Source: Hippopus hippopus (lineage: Eukaryota; Mollusca; Bivalvia; Cardiida; Cardiidae). From it: 64,000 nucleotides of DNA. A program made the translations under genes and the position numbers. Positions 33,732 through 53,889 of the stretch are shown one piece after another; positions within the stretch are counted from its first letter, which is position 1; each line of letters opens with the position of its first letter. The DNA lies in the NCBI GenBank assembly GCA_946811185.2, contig OX328112.1:34173323-34237322 (forward strand). The letters are read 5' to 3'. The notes under the pieces were generated by a model. It was given only the letters and a program-made list of their open reading frames with translations. It did not search any database and had not been told where the DNA came from.

Positions 33732-34945
33732 AAAAAAACGATAAAACGAGTAAAATGATAACTGCGAGTTTTGGTGTTACAAAAAAAGAGTAAAGTGATA
33801 ACTGCTATTTTTTTGAAAGTTAAAGATTTGTCTTAAGCATCTGAAGATACGGATATTGTAGTGAAATTTAAAGTCCTAACCATGGTAGCACCATACTTGG
33901 CCGTATTCAGCAAAAGTTACAAAGTCTAATTCTGAATTTCAAAACTAGCCTCCTTACTGGCTGTTCTTTCCGAACCAATTGGATAACAAGTCTTGGAATT
34001 AAGGTTTAGAACATTTACACTCGTACAAAAGTCGGTCGGCCAAAAAATAATCTATGAGTATTGCAATAAGCTGTGTCGCTAGAATACAGTATCATTCGGG
34101 AACCTCAGGTGATCCTTTGATAAAGAAACATGTAGGTAGGGAATGAGCCGAGTTGTGACGAGTGATACAATATATAGAGGATAATATTTTATTTCGGTGA
34201 AAGATCGAAATGTATTTAATCTAGTGAAAATCATCGGTAATATTTTCACGAGTGGCGCATTTCACGAGATGAAGTAAATTTCGATCTCTCATGTAAAAAA
34301 AAAAATTCATGCTTCTAACCCCTTTTTTTGTTTTGATTTTCATCAAAATCTAGGGCATTTGTTTTCGGTAATTCCCCCTGGTGTATCCCCTCCACATAGT
34401 AGGGCATTACAATATTACGTAAAGCGCGAGAAATGTAGGGTAAGTGCGCCTGAATTACGTCATATTGATGTCTTGTTGATTGGCATGCACTGTTTACATA
34501 GGTAACTAGTGCGTGGGAACTACTGTTTCCGCCTTCAATTGAAGAGTTAAAATATATGAAATCGGTATTTTTCACTGGTCGTAACCAGGAAACACCAAAC
34601 CATATTTCACCATTTATCGATATACTATCGAAAAGCATGAAATAAATAGATAAAATCGTCCCGCAAACCTCGGATGAAATTACGGAATTTACCGAGTTGT
34701 GACGATTAAGATAAAATACAATATTTACCTTGACAGCACGACAATTGCGAGGCCACTTCCACATACCCATTGGGTTTAATAACAGCACTGGTGGCGTTCC
34801 TATCACAGATGTCAACCTCCGGACAGAGGGACAGTAGAGTAGAAAGTTCCGAATCGTCCAAAAGTTCCCTTGCTCCAGAATTAAGTAACAAATTGGTGCC
34901 AGTTGTATAAAGAATAGTGAAAAATACTACTTTAAAACGAAACAT
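27392..34945 (-). CDS. SMB-like/adhesion-GPCR-type ectodomain protein, 3 exons, possibly truncated receptor
   Basis: Exons, in order: 34945-34729, 30905-30052, 28246-27392. All junctions are GT-AG and phases chain (1, 0) to 641 residues. Residues 1-24 are a signal peptide. Residues 41-87 form a cysteine cluster (C41, C47, C70, C71, C74, C76, C80, C86, C87) of the somatomedin-B-like type. Exon 2 repeats a motif twice: YKNEACARCHGV and YKNVFCAHCNG. Exon 3 has several N-glycosylation sites (NFT, NST, NIT, NLT) and ends in a hydrophobic stretch ILAFITSIILAII then INQLN and stop. Such ectodomains precede seven membrane helices in bivalve adhesion-GPCR-like receptors; none are found here. So this may be a truncated receptor, a membrane- or GPI-anchored protein, or its 7TM exons were lost. 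Ligand and function are unknown. Confidence 0.8.
28495..29040. other. Intron sequence with a decayed dispersed repeat
   Basis: 28575-28695 (CTAGCCAATCAG … GAATGGTTGGTGAATACTGG) is a worn relative of the repeat at 54300-54510. No coding exon is seen in the rest. Confidence 0.5.
29046..29515 (+). repeat. Family G element, copy 1 (receptor-gene intron 2)
   Basis: ACTCTTCAATTGAAGGCGG, TACATTTCTCGCGCTTTACG and the terminal hairpin TTTCACTCGTGGCTGCGCCA are shared with 34183-34641 (reverse) and 36826-37312. The hairpin arms include GATCAAAATTTATTTC/GAAATAAATTCGATC. Confidence 0.8.
30052..30905 (-). CDS. Ectodomain gene exon 2 (cysteine-rich)
   Basis: Encodes residues 73-357, beginning CSCHPDCIDHQNCC. 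The acceptor TTATATTGTAG is at 30907-30906 and the donor TGG|GTAATT starts at 30051. Its two CxxCH/N motifs preceded by YKN are typical of the juxtaposed cysteine repeats in molluscan receptor ectodomains. Reading continues 12 codons into the intron before a stop, which could imitate a hydrophobic tail if the intron were retained. Confidence 0.82.
31262..31995. mobile_element. 734-bp inverted-repeat element built of short degenerate motifs (receptor-gene intron 1)
   Basis: Ends CCCCCATTCCACTGG and CCAGTGGAATGTGGG form a TIR flanked by TA on both sides. The inside consists of many variants of GTAGAAGCG/CGTAGCA, so it looks like a degenerate low-order repeat. The TA flank suggests a Tc1/mariner-type mobiliser, which is an inference. 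Confidence 0.75.
32326..32530. repeat. Family C MITE (TTAA target)
   Basis: Begins after TTAA with CCTTTAGGTCTCTAAG and ends CAGCAGAAGGG then TTAG. The hairpin runs GACAGTGTAGATCAAGATCA … TGATCTACACTGTCC. A core-only copy is at 32700-32768. Confidence 0.82.
33121..33807. repeat. 40-bp minisatellite, 13 regular units plus 2 degenerate, split by a CA tract
   Basis: Thirteen units of exactly 40 bp start at 33121, 33161 … 33601 (AAATACGAGTAAAGTGATA…TGCGAGTTTTGGTGTAACA). Two decayed units follow at about 33742-33807. Because the unit has no stop in any minus-strand frame, frames up to 215 codons appear; they are artefacts. Confidence 0.93.
33637..33725. repeat. (CA)n microsatellite with CACG interruptions
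   Basis: About 89 bp of CA dinucleotides with GCACGCACG near the left end. It follows directly after TTGGTGTCACA of the thirteenth 40-bp unit, where other units read TTGGTGTAACA. Confidence 0.95.
34183..34641 (-). repeat. Family G element, reverse copy (receptor-gene intron 1)
   Basis: Reverse of the copies at 29 and 36.8 kb. The hairpin has lost part of its core. It lies about 90 nt inside intron 1, next to exon 1 of the receptor-like gene. Confidence 0.78.
34729..34945 (-). CDS. Ectodomain gene exon 1 (signal peptide, first cysteines)
   Basis: Starts at the ATG at 34945 with a hydrophobic leader (KVVFFTILYTTGTNLLL). It encodes residues 1-72 plus one nucleotide, ending QLSCCQ. The donor is AAG|GTAAATA at 34728. 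The joined codon is Gly73, which continues directly into the cysteine cluster of exon 2. Confidence 0.82.
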
Positions 34946-35185
34946 TGTAGTGTCTCGGTGTCTTTTATTTTGCCTTTTTTATGCCACCATTTCACCGAAT
35001 AACATTTCTCTGTAAGATGCTAACTTATAGTGAAGATAGATCAAGTAAATACAGGTTTTTTTTTTTCTCGTCAGAGCATAGTCTTTTATATCCTGTGATC
35101 ACTGTCTGTAGATTTCTTCTATAGAATAGACGAGGCTTCATAATTAGTCTCGAGGAAATCCTGTTTTTTTTTTAACACATATACG

Positions 35186-35455
35186 AGCCATGCCCTTTGA
35201 AAAGGGGGCTTAATGCATCTACAAAAAGTATTGACCCAGGTCAACCTGCGCAGTCCGTGCAGGCTGACCTGGGCCGAAACTTTTTGCTATTGGTCAATTT
35301 TCTACATGTCCAAGGAGCCAGTTTGACTCGCGATTCAGTTGATTGTCAGACATAATGAATTTTATGGATCCATGATCTTGTGATGACTTGCTTGGTACAT
35401 GCGTCACGGAGATACCTTAAGCCCCCTTTTGCAGGAACATGGCCCATACAAATAT
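35186..35455. repeat. Family B MITE
   Basis: Full-length: ACGAGCCATGCCCTTTGAAA at left, core CAACCTGCGCAG … GTGCAGGCTGACC, and GCAGGAACATGGCCC at right. A core-side fragment is at 35598-35705. Confidence 0.8.
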
Positions 35456-35709
35456 ATCTCTTTCTCCATAATCTCTATTATGACATTTTTTTTTTCTTTA
35501 TGTAATTATAAAAATGATTAAGGTTTGAAATAGAATAATTCACAAAATTGAAAAAGAAGATTTTTCTTTTGTATAAATTTGATCTTTAATAGACTAGAAG
35601 AAAAAAGTTTCGACCTATGTCAGCCTGCGCGGACTGCGCAGGCTGACATGAGTCGATACTTTTTGCAGATGATAAAAAAACTCTTTTCACAGAGCATGGC
35701 TCATTTAGT

Positions 35710-36540
35710 TAAGGATTAGGGTAATGTGAAATAAGATATAAAAACGTTTCTGATTAAGACCAATAGAAATAATAAAAAAAAAAAAAAGTGTTTTGAATTT
35801 TCTTGATTAAAACTTTTTCTTTGTTATCATAACAATGATGTAATTTTGATTTGCCTATGAAAATCGTTATTTTGGTTTTTCATCGTCAAATTACATAAAG
35901 GAGAGTTAGAAGAAGAAAAAAAGATATTTCATTTTTTTTTCTCTCTCTCAATTTTTGTTACTTTTTATTATTTCTTATTACATGTAATATGAAAGCCAAC
36001 GAGAATGATATAGCAAATATTAGGAGTGGTGCTTTTGTGTGCTCTTTGCCGTTTATAGATGCAATCTTACAGGTATCGAGATTAAAACGCTGTTAAAACT
36101 TGAGAGTTTGCAGAATAGCTCATTTGTGCTAACATAGATAAATTACCAATATATATCGTGTAAGGGATAGAATCGCTCAAGGGATTTGTCTTCATTTAAA
36201 ACTGGAAAAGACAACAGCGATAGCTTGGAAGGCCTCCAAATTATGAAATGCATTTTCTATCCGTCGTAATCTGTGCTACGTTGCAACCAACAGGGGTAAC
36301 ATTTGGCATGAAGATACAATAATGATTACAGTTTCATTAAAAAAAAAAAAATGAAATGAAATGGGTTAAAGATTGGCTGAAAATTTGCTGAGAACGAGAA
36401 TAGATGTATGTTTAATATCTAGATCTACATATAAACGGTCAAAGTTAAAAGATTTTTCGGAGTTTTTTTTCCAATAGAGTCTCTTTTCCCAGCTTTGCGA
36501 CAGATTAAACTGTACATAAAATACGCTGATAAACAGTTTT
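35710..36540. other. No gene recognised
   Basis: Very AT-rich with several poly-A/poly-T runs (35773-35787, 35932-35946, 36338-36350). No feature is supported. Confidence 0.45.
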
Positions 36541-36559
36541 TTGGTCACAAGTCCGTGTT

Positions 36560-36805
36560 TATGAACCCCACTCTGGTAAATGGGGGTTTACTGCATCTCC
36601 GTGACGCATATACCAAGAAAGACATCTCATAATTATGGATCCATAAATGCATTTTGTCTAACAACCAATTGAATCTTGAGACAAGATGGCCCTTGGGCAT
36701 GCAAAATTTACAAATTGCGAAAAGATTTCGCGGACAGCGCAGGCTGACATGAGTTGATGCTTTTTGTGCATGCATTAAACCCACTATTCACAGAGCATGG
36801 CTCAT
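36560..36805. repeat. Family B MITE, partial core
   Basis: GATCCATAAATGCATTTTG, GCCCTTGGGCATGC and CGGACAGCGCAGGCTGACAT are present, with the right end CACAGAGCATGGCTCAT. One core arm is missing. Confidence 0.72.
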
Positions 36806-36825
36806 ACCTTGGTTTATTTCATGCT

Positions 36826-37312
36826 TTCAGGTAGGTTATAGAGAAATATCGGTGAAATATTTTTCGATATTTCATGGTTACGACCAGTGAAAATACCGAT
36901 TTTTATATTCTAACTCTTCAATTGAAGGCGAAAACAGTTGTTCCCACGCACTAGTTACCTAGGTAAAATGCGGGTGCTTCACAACTAGATGGAAATATGA
37001 TGTAATTCACCTTACATTTCTCGCGCTTGACGTAATAATGTAATGCGTTGCTATGCGGAGGGGGTACGCCACGGGGAATAATCGAAAAAAAAAAAAAAAC
37101 TGTACTGGATTTTGATTAAGTTCCCGCCAGAAAGGGTTAAAAGCATGAAATAAATAGAATATTTGTTTTTTTCGGTGAAAGATCGAAATTTACTTCATCT
37201 CGTGAACATCCTCGGTAATATTTTCACTCGTGGCCGCGCCACTTTTGAAATTATTACCGACGATGTTCACTCGATGAAATAAATTTCGATCTTTCAGTGT
37301 AAGAAACAAATA
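36826..37312 (+). repeat. Family G element, copy 3
   Basis: As at 29046-29515. It keeps the full hairpin: AATATTTTCACTCGTGGCCG against CCACTTTTGAAATTATTACC. Confidence 0.8.
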
Positions 37313-37399
37313 TTCTCTATATATTACCTAAGCCAGACGACAAATTTCGTCTTGCGACTGATTTTAGTCTAGCATTAATGGCCACTAATTGTAGGTCTA

Positions 37400-37790
37400 A
37401 TGTACCCTACTTATAGCAGTGGTTACATCTTACGTAGTTGATCGTAGTGGGAAATGACCGTAGTTGGCCGAAGTTGAACGTATTAAACGTAGTTGAACTT
37501 AATTACACGTAGATAACCGTAGTTAAACGTTGTAATAATGAACGTAGTTTGAACTTATAATTTGCCCGTAGTAAGTGCGTAATTTTTTGAACGTGTTCAA
37601 AAATTGGTTACGGCTAACTACGATGTTGTGACCCAAAGGTGACCGTGGTTTGAACGTAATTGACCTTAGTAAACCGTAATTAACTCTACTTAACCGTAGC
37701 ATGTACTGTAGTTGACCGCAGTTTTCTTCCAATAACACTACGGCAGACTACGTTTAAAATGAACTACGGACAACTACGTGCAAAACTACT
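37400..37790. repeat. Degenerate short-motif repeat (CGTAGTTGAAC type)
   Basis: Some twenty variants of CGTAGTTGACCGTAGTT in one orientation, switching near 37610 and again near 37740 to the reverse (ACTACGGACAACTACG). Clear ends were not identified. It is similar in style to the element at 31262-31995 but with another motif. Confidence 0.65.
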
Positions 37791-38030
37791 CTTTGTCAGT
37801 CCTATTTGTAGACTGTGTATAGTATTATGGGTCAGAGGCCTAAGTATGTAATAACCTTTTCTGGAAACACAGGCTTTCGCACACGACATAGATCAAGATC
37901 AGAATGAACAGAACGAAGGATTTGATCGTGAATCTATACCGTTATCTTGTGTGGTCAAGTCTATAATATAGAAATCTTTTTGAGTTGTAGCGGCTGTCTT
38001 TATAGCCATTGTAAAAGGTCGAAGATATAC

Positions 38031-38215
38031 TATGTGAGTCATGCTCTGTCAAAAGAGTGGTGAAATGCATCTGCAGAAAGTGTCGACCAGGCCAGCCTGC
38101 GCAGTCCGCGCAGGCTGGCCTAGGTCGAAACTTTTTGCTATCGGTCAATTTTTTGCATGTCAAATGACCATTCTACCTCATGATTCAATCGGTTGCTCAG
38201 ACAAAAATGGATTTC
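38031..38215. repeat. Family B MITE, left half plus core
   Basis: GAGTCATGCTCTGTCAAAAG, a near-perfect core GGCCAGCCTGCGCAG … CGCAGGCTGGCC and GCTATCGGTCAATTTTTTGC. The right end is lost. Confidence 0.75.
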
Positions 38216-38424
38216 AAATTAGACATCAAAGGAATTTCTGGTCGGTTAGAAATGTGCAAAAATATTTTATCAATATAAATCCTTATTTATCAACTAATAA
38301 GAACTTTTACTCCATGTTGCACTAGAAGCGTTAGGATGGTAATACCTTAATTTATCGTCTGTAACTGCTTTGAGTTTGTCAAAAGTTATGTCGATTCGTA
38401 ACGAGCTCTTTTTACCAAACAATC

Positions 38425-38600
38425 CCGAGTCATGTTTAACGACCTGGAGGAAAAAATGCATTTAAAAACATTGTGGGAATAGGAGAAAATGCTGACCTAG
38501 CATTTTCTCCTTTTCCCACAATGTTTTTTTTTCCATGTTTTAGACAAACCGCATCATGTGAGCCACATTTAATTTGCCGTCTGCGAAGTTTTGAATTTGT
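38425..38600. repeat. Family A MITE, partial
   Basis: TTTAACGACCTGGAGG, then the hairpin GGAGAAAATGCTGACCTAGC…ATTTTCTCC flanked by CATTGTGGGAA and CCCACAATG. The distal TTAA ends are not clear. Confidence 0.72.
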
Positions 38601-39205
38601 CAAAAATTATGTCGAGGGGGGAGGAAAGAGCTCACGCAAGCAAAAATGACTGATCCCAAAATAGCGGAAGTGGGCACACAATACTGAAGTCTCAGTCCCC
38701 ATTTAATGAAAAATAGATATATGAACCTAGATAACGTATTTTCAACATATATTTCTTTGTCCATAAGATCAGTTGTACTAGCAGAGTACTTTACTTCACA
38801 TTCAACAATTTCTAGCAGATCCAGGAGCCGCAAAAGTAAGGGAAATTTCACTTGATCTAGCTATATGGTATAAGATAGTGGGTGGGGTTGCACAGAATTT
38901 CTGTTCGTTGTGTTTTCTTTTCCGACATTTTCACCCGGGCAAAAACGGTTCACAGTATAATTTTATTTAGTTCTGACCCGTATTCACTGTTATAGGATCA
39001 GGAAGACTATAAGTAAAGTTAACTTCCAGATGGTAATTGGTATCGGGGACCAGTCAATATTTGTAACTTTGCTTCATTAATTTATTATAGAAGTGATTTT
39101 TATATGGCAAATTCTCTAGAAAATAATGAATAATTTTTCATTAGTTGTTGTTTTGAAATTGATGCATGCACTTTGTATTAACTCTTTGCCAAACACCAGT
39201 GTAGT

Positions 39206-39930
39206 TAGGTAGGTGGTTGGAAATACCGGAATTGACTGGAATGGACAGGAAGAGACCGGAACGGAATGAACTGATTGATTAACCCTTTACCACTCGAGAA
39301 AATTTTAGACTGGTCCAAATTGAAAGCATTTGCCGATGACATATGTGACTGAAAAATTAAAATTTGTTTTGGGAAGGGTAGAAAACATTGAGGGAAAAGG
39401 AGAAAATGCTGGTAACCAGCATTTTCTCCTTTTCCCACAATGTTTTCAAAAGGCCTCTTTCTCAGGGTCGTTAAAAGTCGGGATTGTGTGGTAAAGAGTT
39501 AATTGAATGCAATTGAGACCTGAAATGACCTGTACGGACCCTGTAAACAAATATAGAAATAGGGTCATGGAGTGTAGGGCCATGGAAAAAGATGTGATTT
39601 AACCAAAACATGATGAAAAAGAAAGAAAATCAGCACCTGAATTATGATGGACAATACTGAAAGGATCTGATATTGGAGCATGAATGGAAAAACCAGAGCA
39701 GACCTGGACAGACAGTAACAAGTGAATATATGGACTTTCAAAACAGATGGAAAACCCAGAATGGACCAAAACTATATCAGAAACATAAAAATACTGGACT
39801 TTGGAAACATCAGAAATAAGATAAATTCTAAAGTGGAGTATGGAAAAACCAGAACTGATGTGAATAGATAATTAAAGGCAATGACTTTCAAAACAATGTG
39901 AAAACTGGGAATGGACCAAACATTTCAGAA
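39206..39930. repeat. Purine-rich degenerate repeat, split by a family A MITE
   Basis: Variants of GGACTTTGGAAACATCAGAA and GGAATTGACTGGAATGGACA run from 39225 to 39278 and resume at 39503. The family A element at 39283-39498 interrupts the array. Confidence 0.6.
39283..39498. mobile_element. Family A MITE (piggyBac-like), TTAA target duplication
   Basis: TTAA lies at 39279-39282 and 39499-39502. Ends CCCTTTACCAC and GTGGTAAAGAG are inverted repeats. The centre is a perfect hairpin GAGAAAATGCTGGTAACCAG … TTCTCC. TTAA target plus CCC ends fits piggyBac-type mobilisation, inferred because no transposase is present. Confidence 0.88.
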
Positions 39931-40192
39931 CATAAATGCTTTCAATTTGGACAAGTCTACATTTACATCGTGTGATATAGAAATAATCCCAAAAGTGCCC
40001 TTCAGAACTACAGACTAGTTGCCTTTGTGGGCAGTGTAGAACAAGGTCAAACTGCATAAAATATGTAGTCTGATCTGTGGTTTACACTCGGCTCAACTGG
40101 AATACTGCAGACAAAAAGAAACCATGATATTGCATTTATCTTGGTCCTTTTCTAAAGTGAAAAAGGTCCTTTAGATTTATTCAGTGCTTTAA

Positions 40193-40412
40193 CAGTATAC
40201 AACAAGACAAAATCTTAGAATTGTCCAATTATAGGCATTTGCAGACGACAATTTATATGTGGTTTATATTTTGGAATTTGCCTTTGATAGGGTAGAAAAC
40301 GTTGTGGGAAAAGGAGAAAATGCTGGTTACCAGCATTTTCTCCTTTTCCCACAATGTTTTCAAAAGGCTTCTTCCTCAGGGTCGTTAAAACTCGGGATAT
40401 TGTGATAAAGGG
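40193..40412. mobile_element. Family A MITE just upstream of NABP2 exon 1
   Basis: TTAA at 40189-40192 and 40413-40416. The hairpin is at 40295-40354. The right end is 27 nt from the exon-1 AG. A short family C core (40022-40085) lies upstream. Confidence 0.82.
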
Positions 40413-40448
40413 TTAAGGGATAAATTCTTCTACTTTCAGGAGAGGTTG

Positions 40449-50045
<9,597 letters not shown>

Positions 50046-50185
50046 CAGCCAGCTGTATACTTTCTTTATTTAAAACAATGCCAAAAACAGACTTTTCAAT
50101 GCAATCTCAATTACTTTAACATGAAATAGGTGGAATGGTTGTGTATCTGAAAAGTAATTGTTGGAATGAGCAGATCCCCAATTGA

Positions 50186-50418
50186 ATGACTGATTGATTG
50201 AATGGTGTTTAATGCAGCTTTCAACGTTATTTCAGTCATATCACAGTGACAGCTCACATATTCATCTATGTTCTGTGTTTCACCAGTGCTAGGCTAGCAG
50301 TCTGACATGTCTTGCCCAAGGACACTCCTATGAAGAACCCAGTGCTTTCAGAGAGGCCCAAACGCAGGTCTTCCAGTTTATGAGTCCTACACCTTACCAC
50401 TGAACCACACAGGACCCC
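50186..50418 (-). mobile_element. SINE S2, reverse copy
   Basis: Tail side ACTGATTGATTGAATGGTG and TTTAATGCAGCTTTCAACG, core TTGCCCAAGGACACTCC, head (minus strand) TGTGGTTCAGTGGTAAGG. A plus-strand S1 fragment follows at 50509-50640. Confidence 0.83.
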
Positions 50419-50662
50419 AGAGCCTTAGTTTGTCATTGCTAAACAACAGAAAAGCCCAAAAGTTGTTATTTCAAAGGACAGAACTGCTATTATTCAAAAG
50501 ATTAATGAAAGTGATTGTGGCAGGATTTCTTCATCTCTTACCACTTAACATTGTGTTTGACCATGTTTATGTGGGAAAGCAGCCAGGGGCTATGAAACAG
50601 TGTGATATGTAGAAACACAAGAAATATTTTGATAGGTGCACTAAATGCCATTATATTGTTAA

Positions 50663-50872
50663 CTCTTTACCATACAATCACAAGCTTCAACAACATTGGA
50701 AGAGAAGGCTTTTGAATACTTTGTGGAAAAAGGAAAAGATGCTGGTAACCAGCATTTTCTTATTTTCCCACAATATTTTGTATCCTTGATTCTAAAAAAT
50801 GAGTCGCATTTTATTTGTTGTCTGCAAACACTTTTAAGTTTGTCAAGTCTAAAATTTGTCATTTGCTAAAGT
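50663..50872. mobile_element. Family A MITE
   Basis: TTAA at 50659-50662; the right end is changed to GCTAAAGTGGTAA. Hairpin GGAAAAGATGCTGGTAACCA … TTCTTATTTTCC. Confidence 0.78.
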
Positions 50873-51016
50873 GGTAATACCTTTGAAAACTTTATGGTAT
50901 ATCGAGAAATTGATCTAGCTGCTCATCATGAGCAATTTCCCTTTTTGCCACAATGTTTTCAGTAGTGAATTTCTGCAGGACCTGATTCAGTGCCATGGCA
51001 AAAACAGGGGCTATTG

Positions 51017-51093
51017 TGGATGGCATAGTTCAAGATCAGACTGCACAGAACACAGAATGTGCAGTCTGATCTTGGATCTATGCCATCCAACTA
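51017..51093. repeat. Family C core hairpin
   Basis: GGATGGCATAGTTCAAGATC…AGACTGCACAG and its reverse through GGATCTATGCCATCC. It abuts the family A element that begins at the TTAA of 51094. Confidence 0.78.
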
Positions 51094-51097
51094 TTAA

Positions 51098-51318
51098 CCC
51101 TTTACCAAGCAATTTCTGGTTTTTATGACCCAGAGGAAGACGCCTTCTGAAAACATTATGGGAAAAGGAGAAAATGCTGATAACCAGCATTTTCTCCTTT
51201 TCCCACAATGTTTTCTGCTCTTCTAAAGTCAAGTTTCAATTTTTGAGTCATGTTTATTTCGTTGTCTGCAAATGCTTTCAATTTGGACAAGTCTAAAATT
51301 TTGTCATTTGGGAAAGAG
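51098..51318. mobile_element. Family A MITE
   Basis: TTAA at 51094-51097; right flank TTAG. Ends CCCTTTACCAAGCAATT and TTTGGGAAAGAG. Full hairpin at 51165-51216. Confidence 0.84.
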
Positions 51319-51540
51319 TTAGATAAAGCCTCGACGATAAAATCTTTCTAAGTTTCAGTGGATTATATTTTTAGCTGTCAGTGTGGTCGAGATTTTATGT
51401 GTTGCACTGATAGGGTTAAATTCATAGATTATGCGTTTATATTCTCAGTTTGTTGAAAGCTTTTTCTAATGTTAAAATCATGCTGAGGTAACTAAGATAT
51501 ACCTGTCTTGTTGACTTTATTTGTGACTAATGTCTATTCC

Positions 51541-52060
51541 TTCACCAAACAGTCCCAGGTTTTAACTATGCCCAAGGGAAAAGGCTTTTTAAAACATTGT
51601 GGTGAAGGGAGAAAGAAACCGAAAACCAGCATTTTCTGCAGGATTTAATATTTTTCAGAAAATGCTGGCAATTGGTATTTTTCCACAGTGTTTTATACCC
51701 TTCTTTAACAAATTTCCTGAAGAAAGAGGCTTTTGAAACACTACTGTATACGTGGATATATACGCATGTTGAAAAATTTGCAAATTACACATTACGGACA
51801 TTCTGCGTACGGAAATGTTTGCGAATTCAAGACACTCCCTATTTGTTGGTATACTCGTGGTATAAAACGCGAACAGAAAAGTTCGCAAATTTTTCAAATT
51901 CGCGAAATCGCAAAAATTTCCACGTCGCAAAAGTTTCCACTTATACAGTATATTTTCTAATCCTTTTTTATCCAAATTTTATCAGTTGGTCTACATTGAA
52001 TTGTCATCTGCAAATGCTTTTTATCTGGACAAATCAATATTTTTGTGGAGTGGTAAAGAG
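51541..52060. repeat. Family A MITE interrupted by other sequence
   Basis: Left part CCTTCACCAAACAGTCCCAG with a broken hairpin (51593-51700); right part CATCTGCAAATGCTTTTTAT…GTGGTAAAGAG ending at the TTAA of 52061. An unrelated insert of about 220 bp near 51735-51960 has GAAAAATTTGCAAATT and GCAAATTTTTCAAATTCGCG inverted parts. Confidence 0.65.
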
Positions 52061-52064
52061 TTAA

Positions 52065-52265
52065 CCCTTACCCAGCTGAATATGCTAGTTCAAAGTTATG
52101 TTTTGGAGAATGATATCTCCTTATCGGACAGTGTAGATCAAAGATCAGACTGCACGTTCTGTGCAGTCTGATCTTGATCTACACTGTCCGCAAAAGGTAT
52201 GTGAGTCTGATCTTGATCTACACTGTCCGCAAAAGGTCAGTGAGTCGTGCTTCGCAGCCTAAGAG
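52065..52265. mobile_element. Family C MITE sharing a TTAA with family A
   Basis: TTAA at 52061-52064 and 52266-52269. Ends CCCTTACCCAGCTGAA and GCAGCCTAAGAG. Hairpin GGACAGTGTAGATCAAAGAT … ATCTACACTGTCC, with the last arm repeated once more (52208-52232). Confidence 0.85.
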
Positions 52266-52279
52266 TTAAAACCATGGTA

Positions 52280-52795
52280 TACTGTAGAAGTGGAAATTTT
52301 TGGGACATTTGGAATTGTTGCAATTTCAGAATGACACACACTCTGTATATATGAATAAATGGGCGAAATATCAGTTGCCTTGATTAAAATTTATTATATG
52401 ACTATTGTATTATTGTTTTTCATGTAAGTAAAAGTGTCTATTGTAATAAAATGACTTGCTAAATAAAACACTTGTTTAATAATAATCCATGTCATTATTA
52501 AATTATACAACTTTGCATCAAAGTGAAAGTCCGAATAACACGATAACCTTACTATGAAACAGGTTGGGTGTACAACACAAGCTAACTGACGATATTTGAA
52601 AACCTTTGGTAAAATGATTAAATCGCTCTGTATGAGCATTTTAATAATTTTTCTAGAGATGTTTTGTATGGTTTTTGGCTTTTGAAAAAAACCAAAGAAG
52701 TATATTTATTACATTTGCATTTTGAAATAAGCTCTTGTCATCGTGTATCGTGCACTATTCCCGTTACATAACTAACAGCCTTACGGGATGTCGCC
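52280..52795. other. No gene recognised
   Basis: AT-rich with no clear repeat. Family C fragments resume at 52800-52870 (CTTTTGCGGAGAGTGTAGAA). Confidence 0.45.
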
Positions 52796-52849
52796 AAAAT
52801 GGGACAACAACTCAAAGACCTTTTGCGGAGAGTGTAGAACAAGATCAGA

Positions 52850-53092
52850 CCACACAAAACATGCACTGTCAGACAAGGATATATTTTACATCGACTGAGA
52901 AACAAGTCCTTACAACTTCTACTAATCTCTGTGGGTTCTGCTTCCTGGGAACTACACCAGTACTCACGCCAGATGTGTGGACCAGTGAAAAATCCCAAAG
53001 TTGACACCCGCTACCGGGTATTCAAGTCGGGACTTTATGGTTACATGGCTGATGCTCTACCTCACAACTACGGACACCACGAACGATAGGAC
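52850..53092 (-). mobile_element. tRNA-derived SINE S3, reverse copy
   Basis: Reverse of 41340-41560: CATCGACTGAGAAACAAGTC, CTTCCTGGGAACTACACC, and the head at GCTCTACCTCACAACTACGG. Confidence 0.82.
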
Positions 53093-53099
53093 TACGGTC

Positions 53100-53885
53100 A
53101 TCCTACTTGAAAATAACTATAAAATAGCAAATTTGGATTTTTGTCGTATTTGTCGAAGACAATACCACTATGAGTTCGATATTGAATTTTGAAGACCATG
53201 TATCGTATTTTGTGCAAAGCCGAAGGAAATAAACCTAATTAAACTCAATTTTTCTCGGACAAATGAGTTTTTCGGTAGCACTCATATATGTAATTGGAAA
53301 TGGCATGTTAAAATACACTGGGTGAGGCCATCGATCGTGGAAATACTAATTCTTGATTGAAAATAGGTTCACTCGCTCATAGCCTTCTATTGGCGCAATG
53401 ATACAAACTTTGTTTACCGATCACTTGGTCCTGGACTTTTTCGTTCCAAAACCAGTTTGTCCCATGGCTTGTTCATCCAATGATTGCGCGCTACTCCATT
53501 TGATTGGGCATGAATATTTATAGATCGAAATAATTGATTGTAATGTTGGGAATTAAATGTTAACGGCCAAAGATATTTCAAAATCATAGTTTTCAGGTAC
53601 AAACTTAATTTTATTCGATATATTCACTTGGTTTCTCTCTCTATCCACCATGCATCCTACTGTCAAGGGACGTTACTCCTGACTACTAGTGATCAAAGGG
53701 AGACCACCAATACACAAATAATCCTAACTTCGTCATGAGTACTCTCCCTTCAACCAAAAAAGGTATTCATTTGCTTAGTAGGTTGACTTTCAAGCCAATA
53801 TTTGAATAATATTTTTCTTTTTCTTTCAAATTATTAATTCCACACAATGGTTTCCTTGACAAATACCACTTCAGGGTTCTCAACG
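53100..53885. other. No gene recognised
   Basis: No coding exon, palindrome or tandem repeat stands out. Open frames are short and featureless. Confidence 0.45.
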
Positions 53886-53889
53886 CTTT

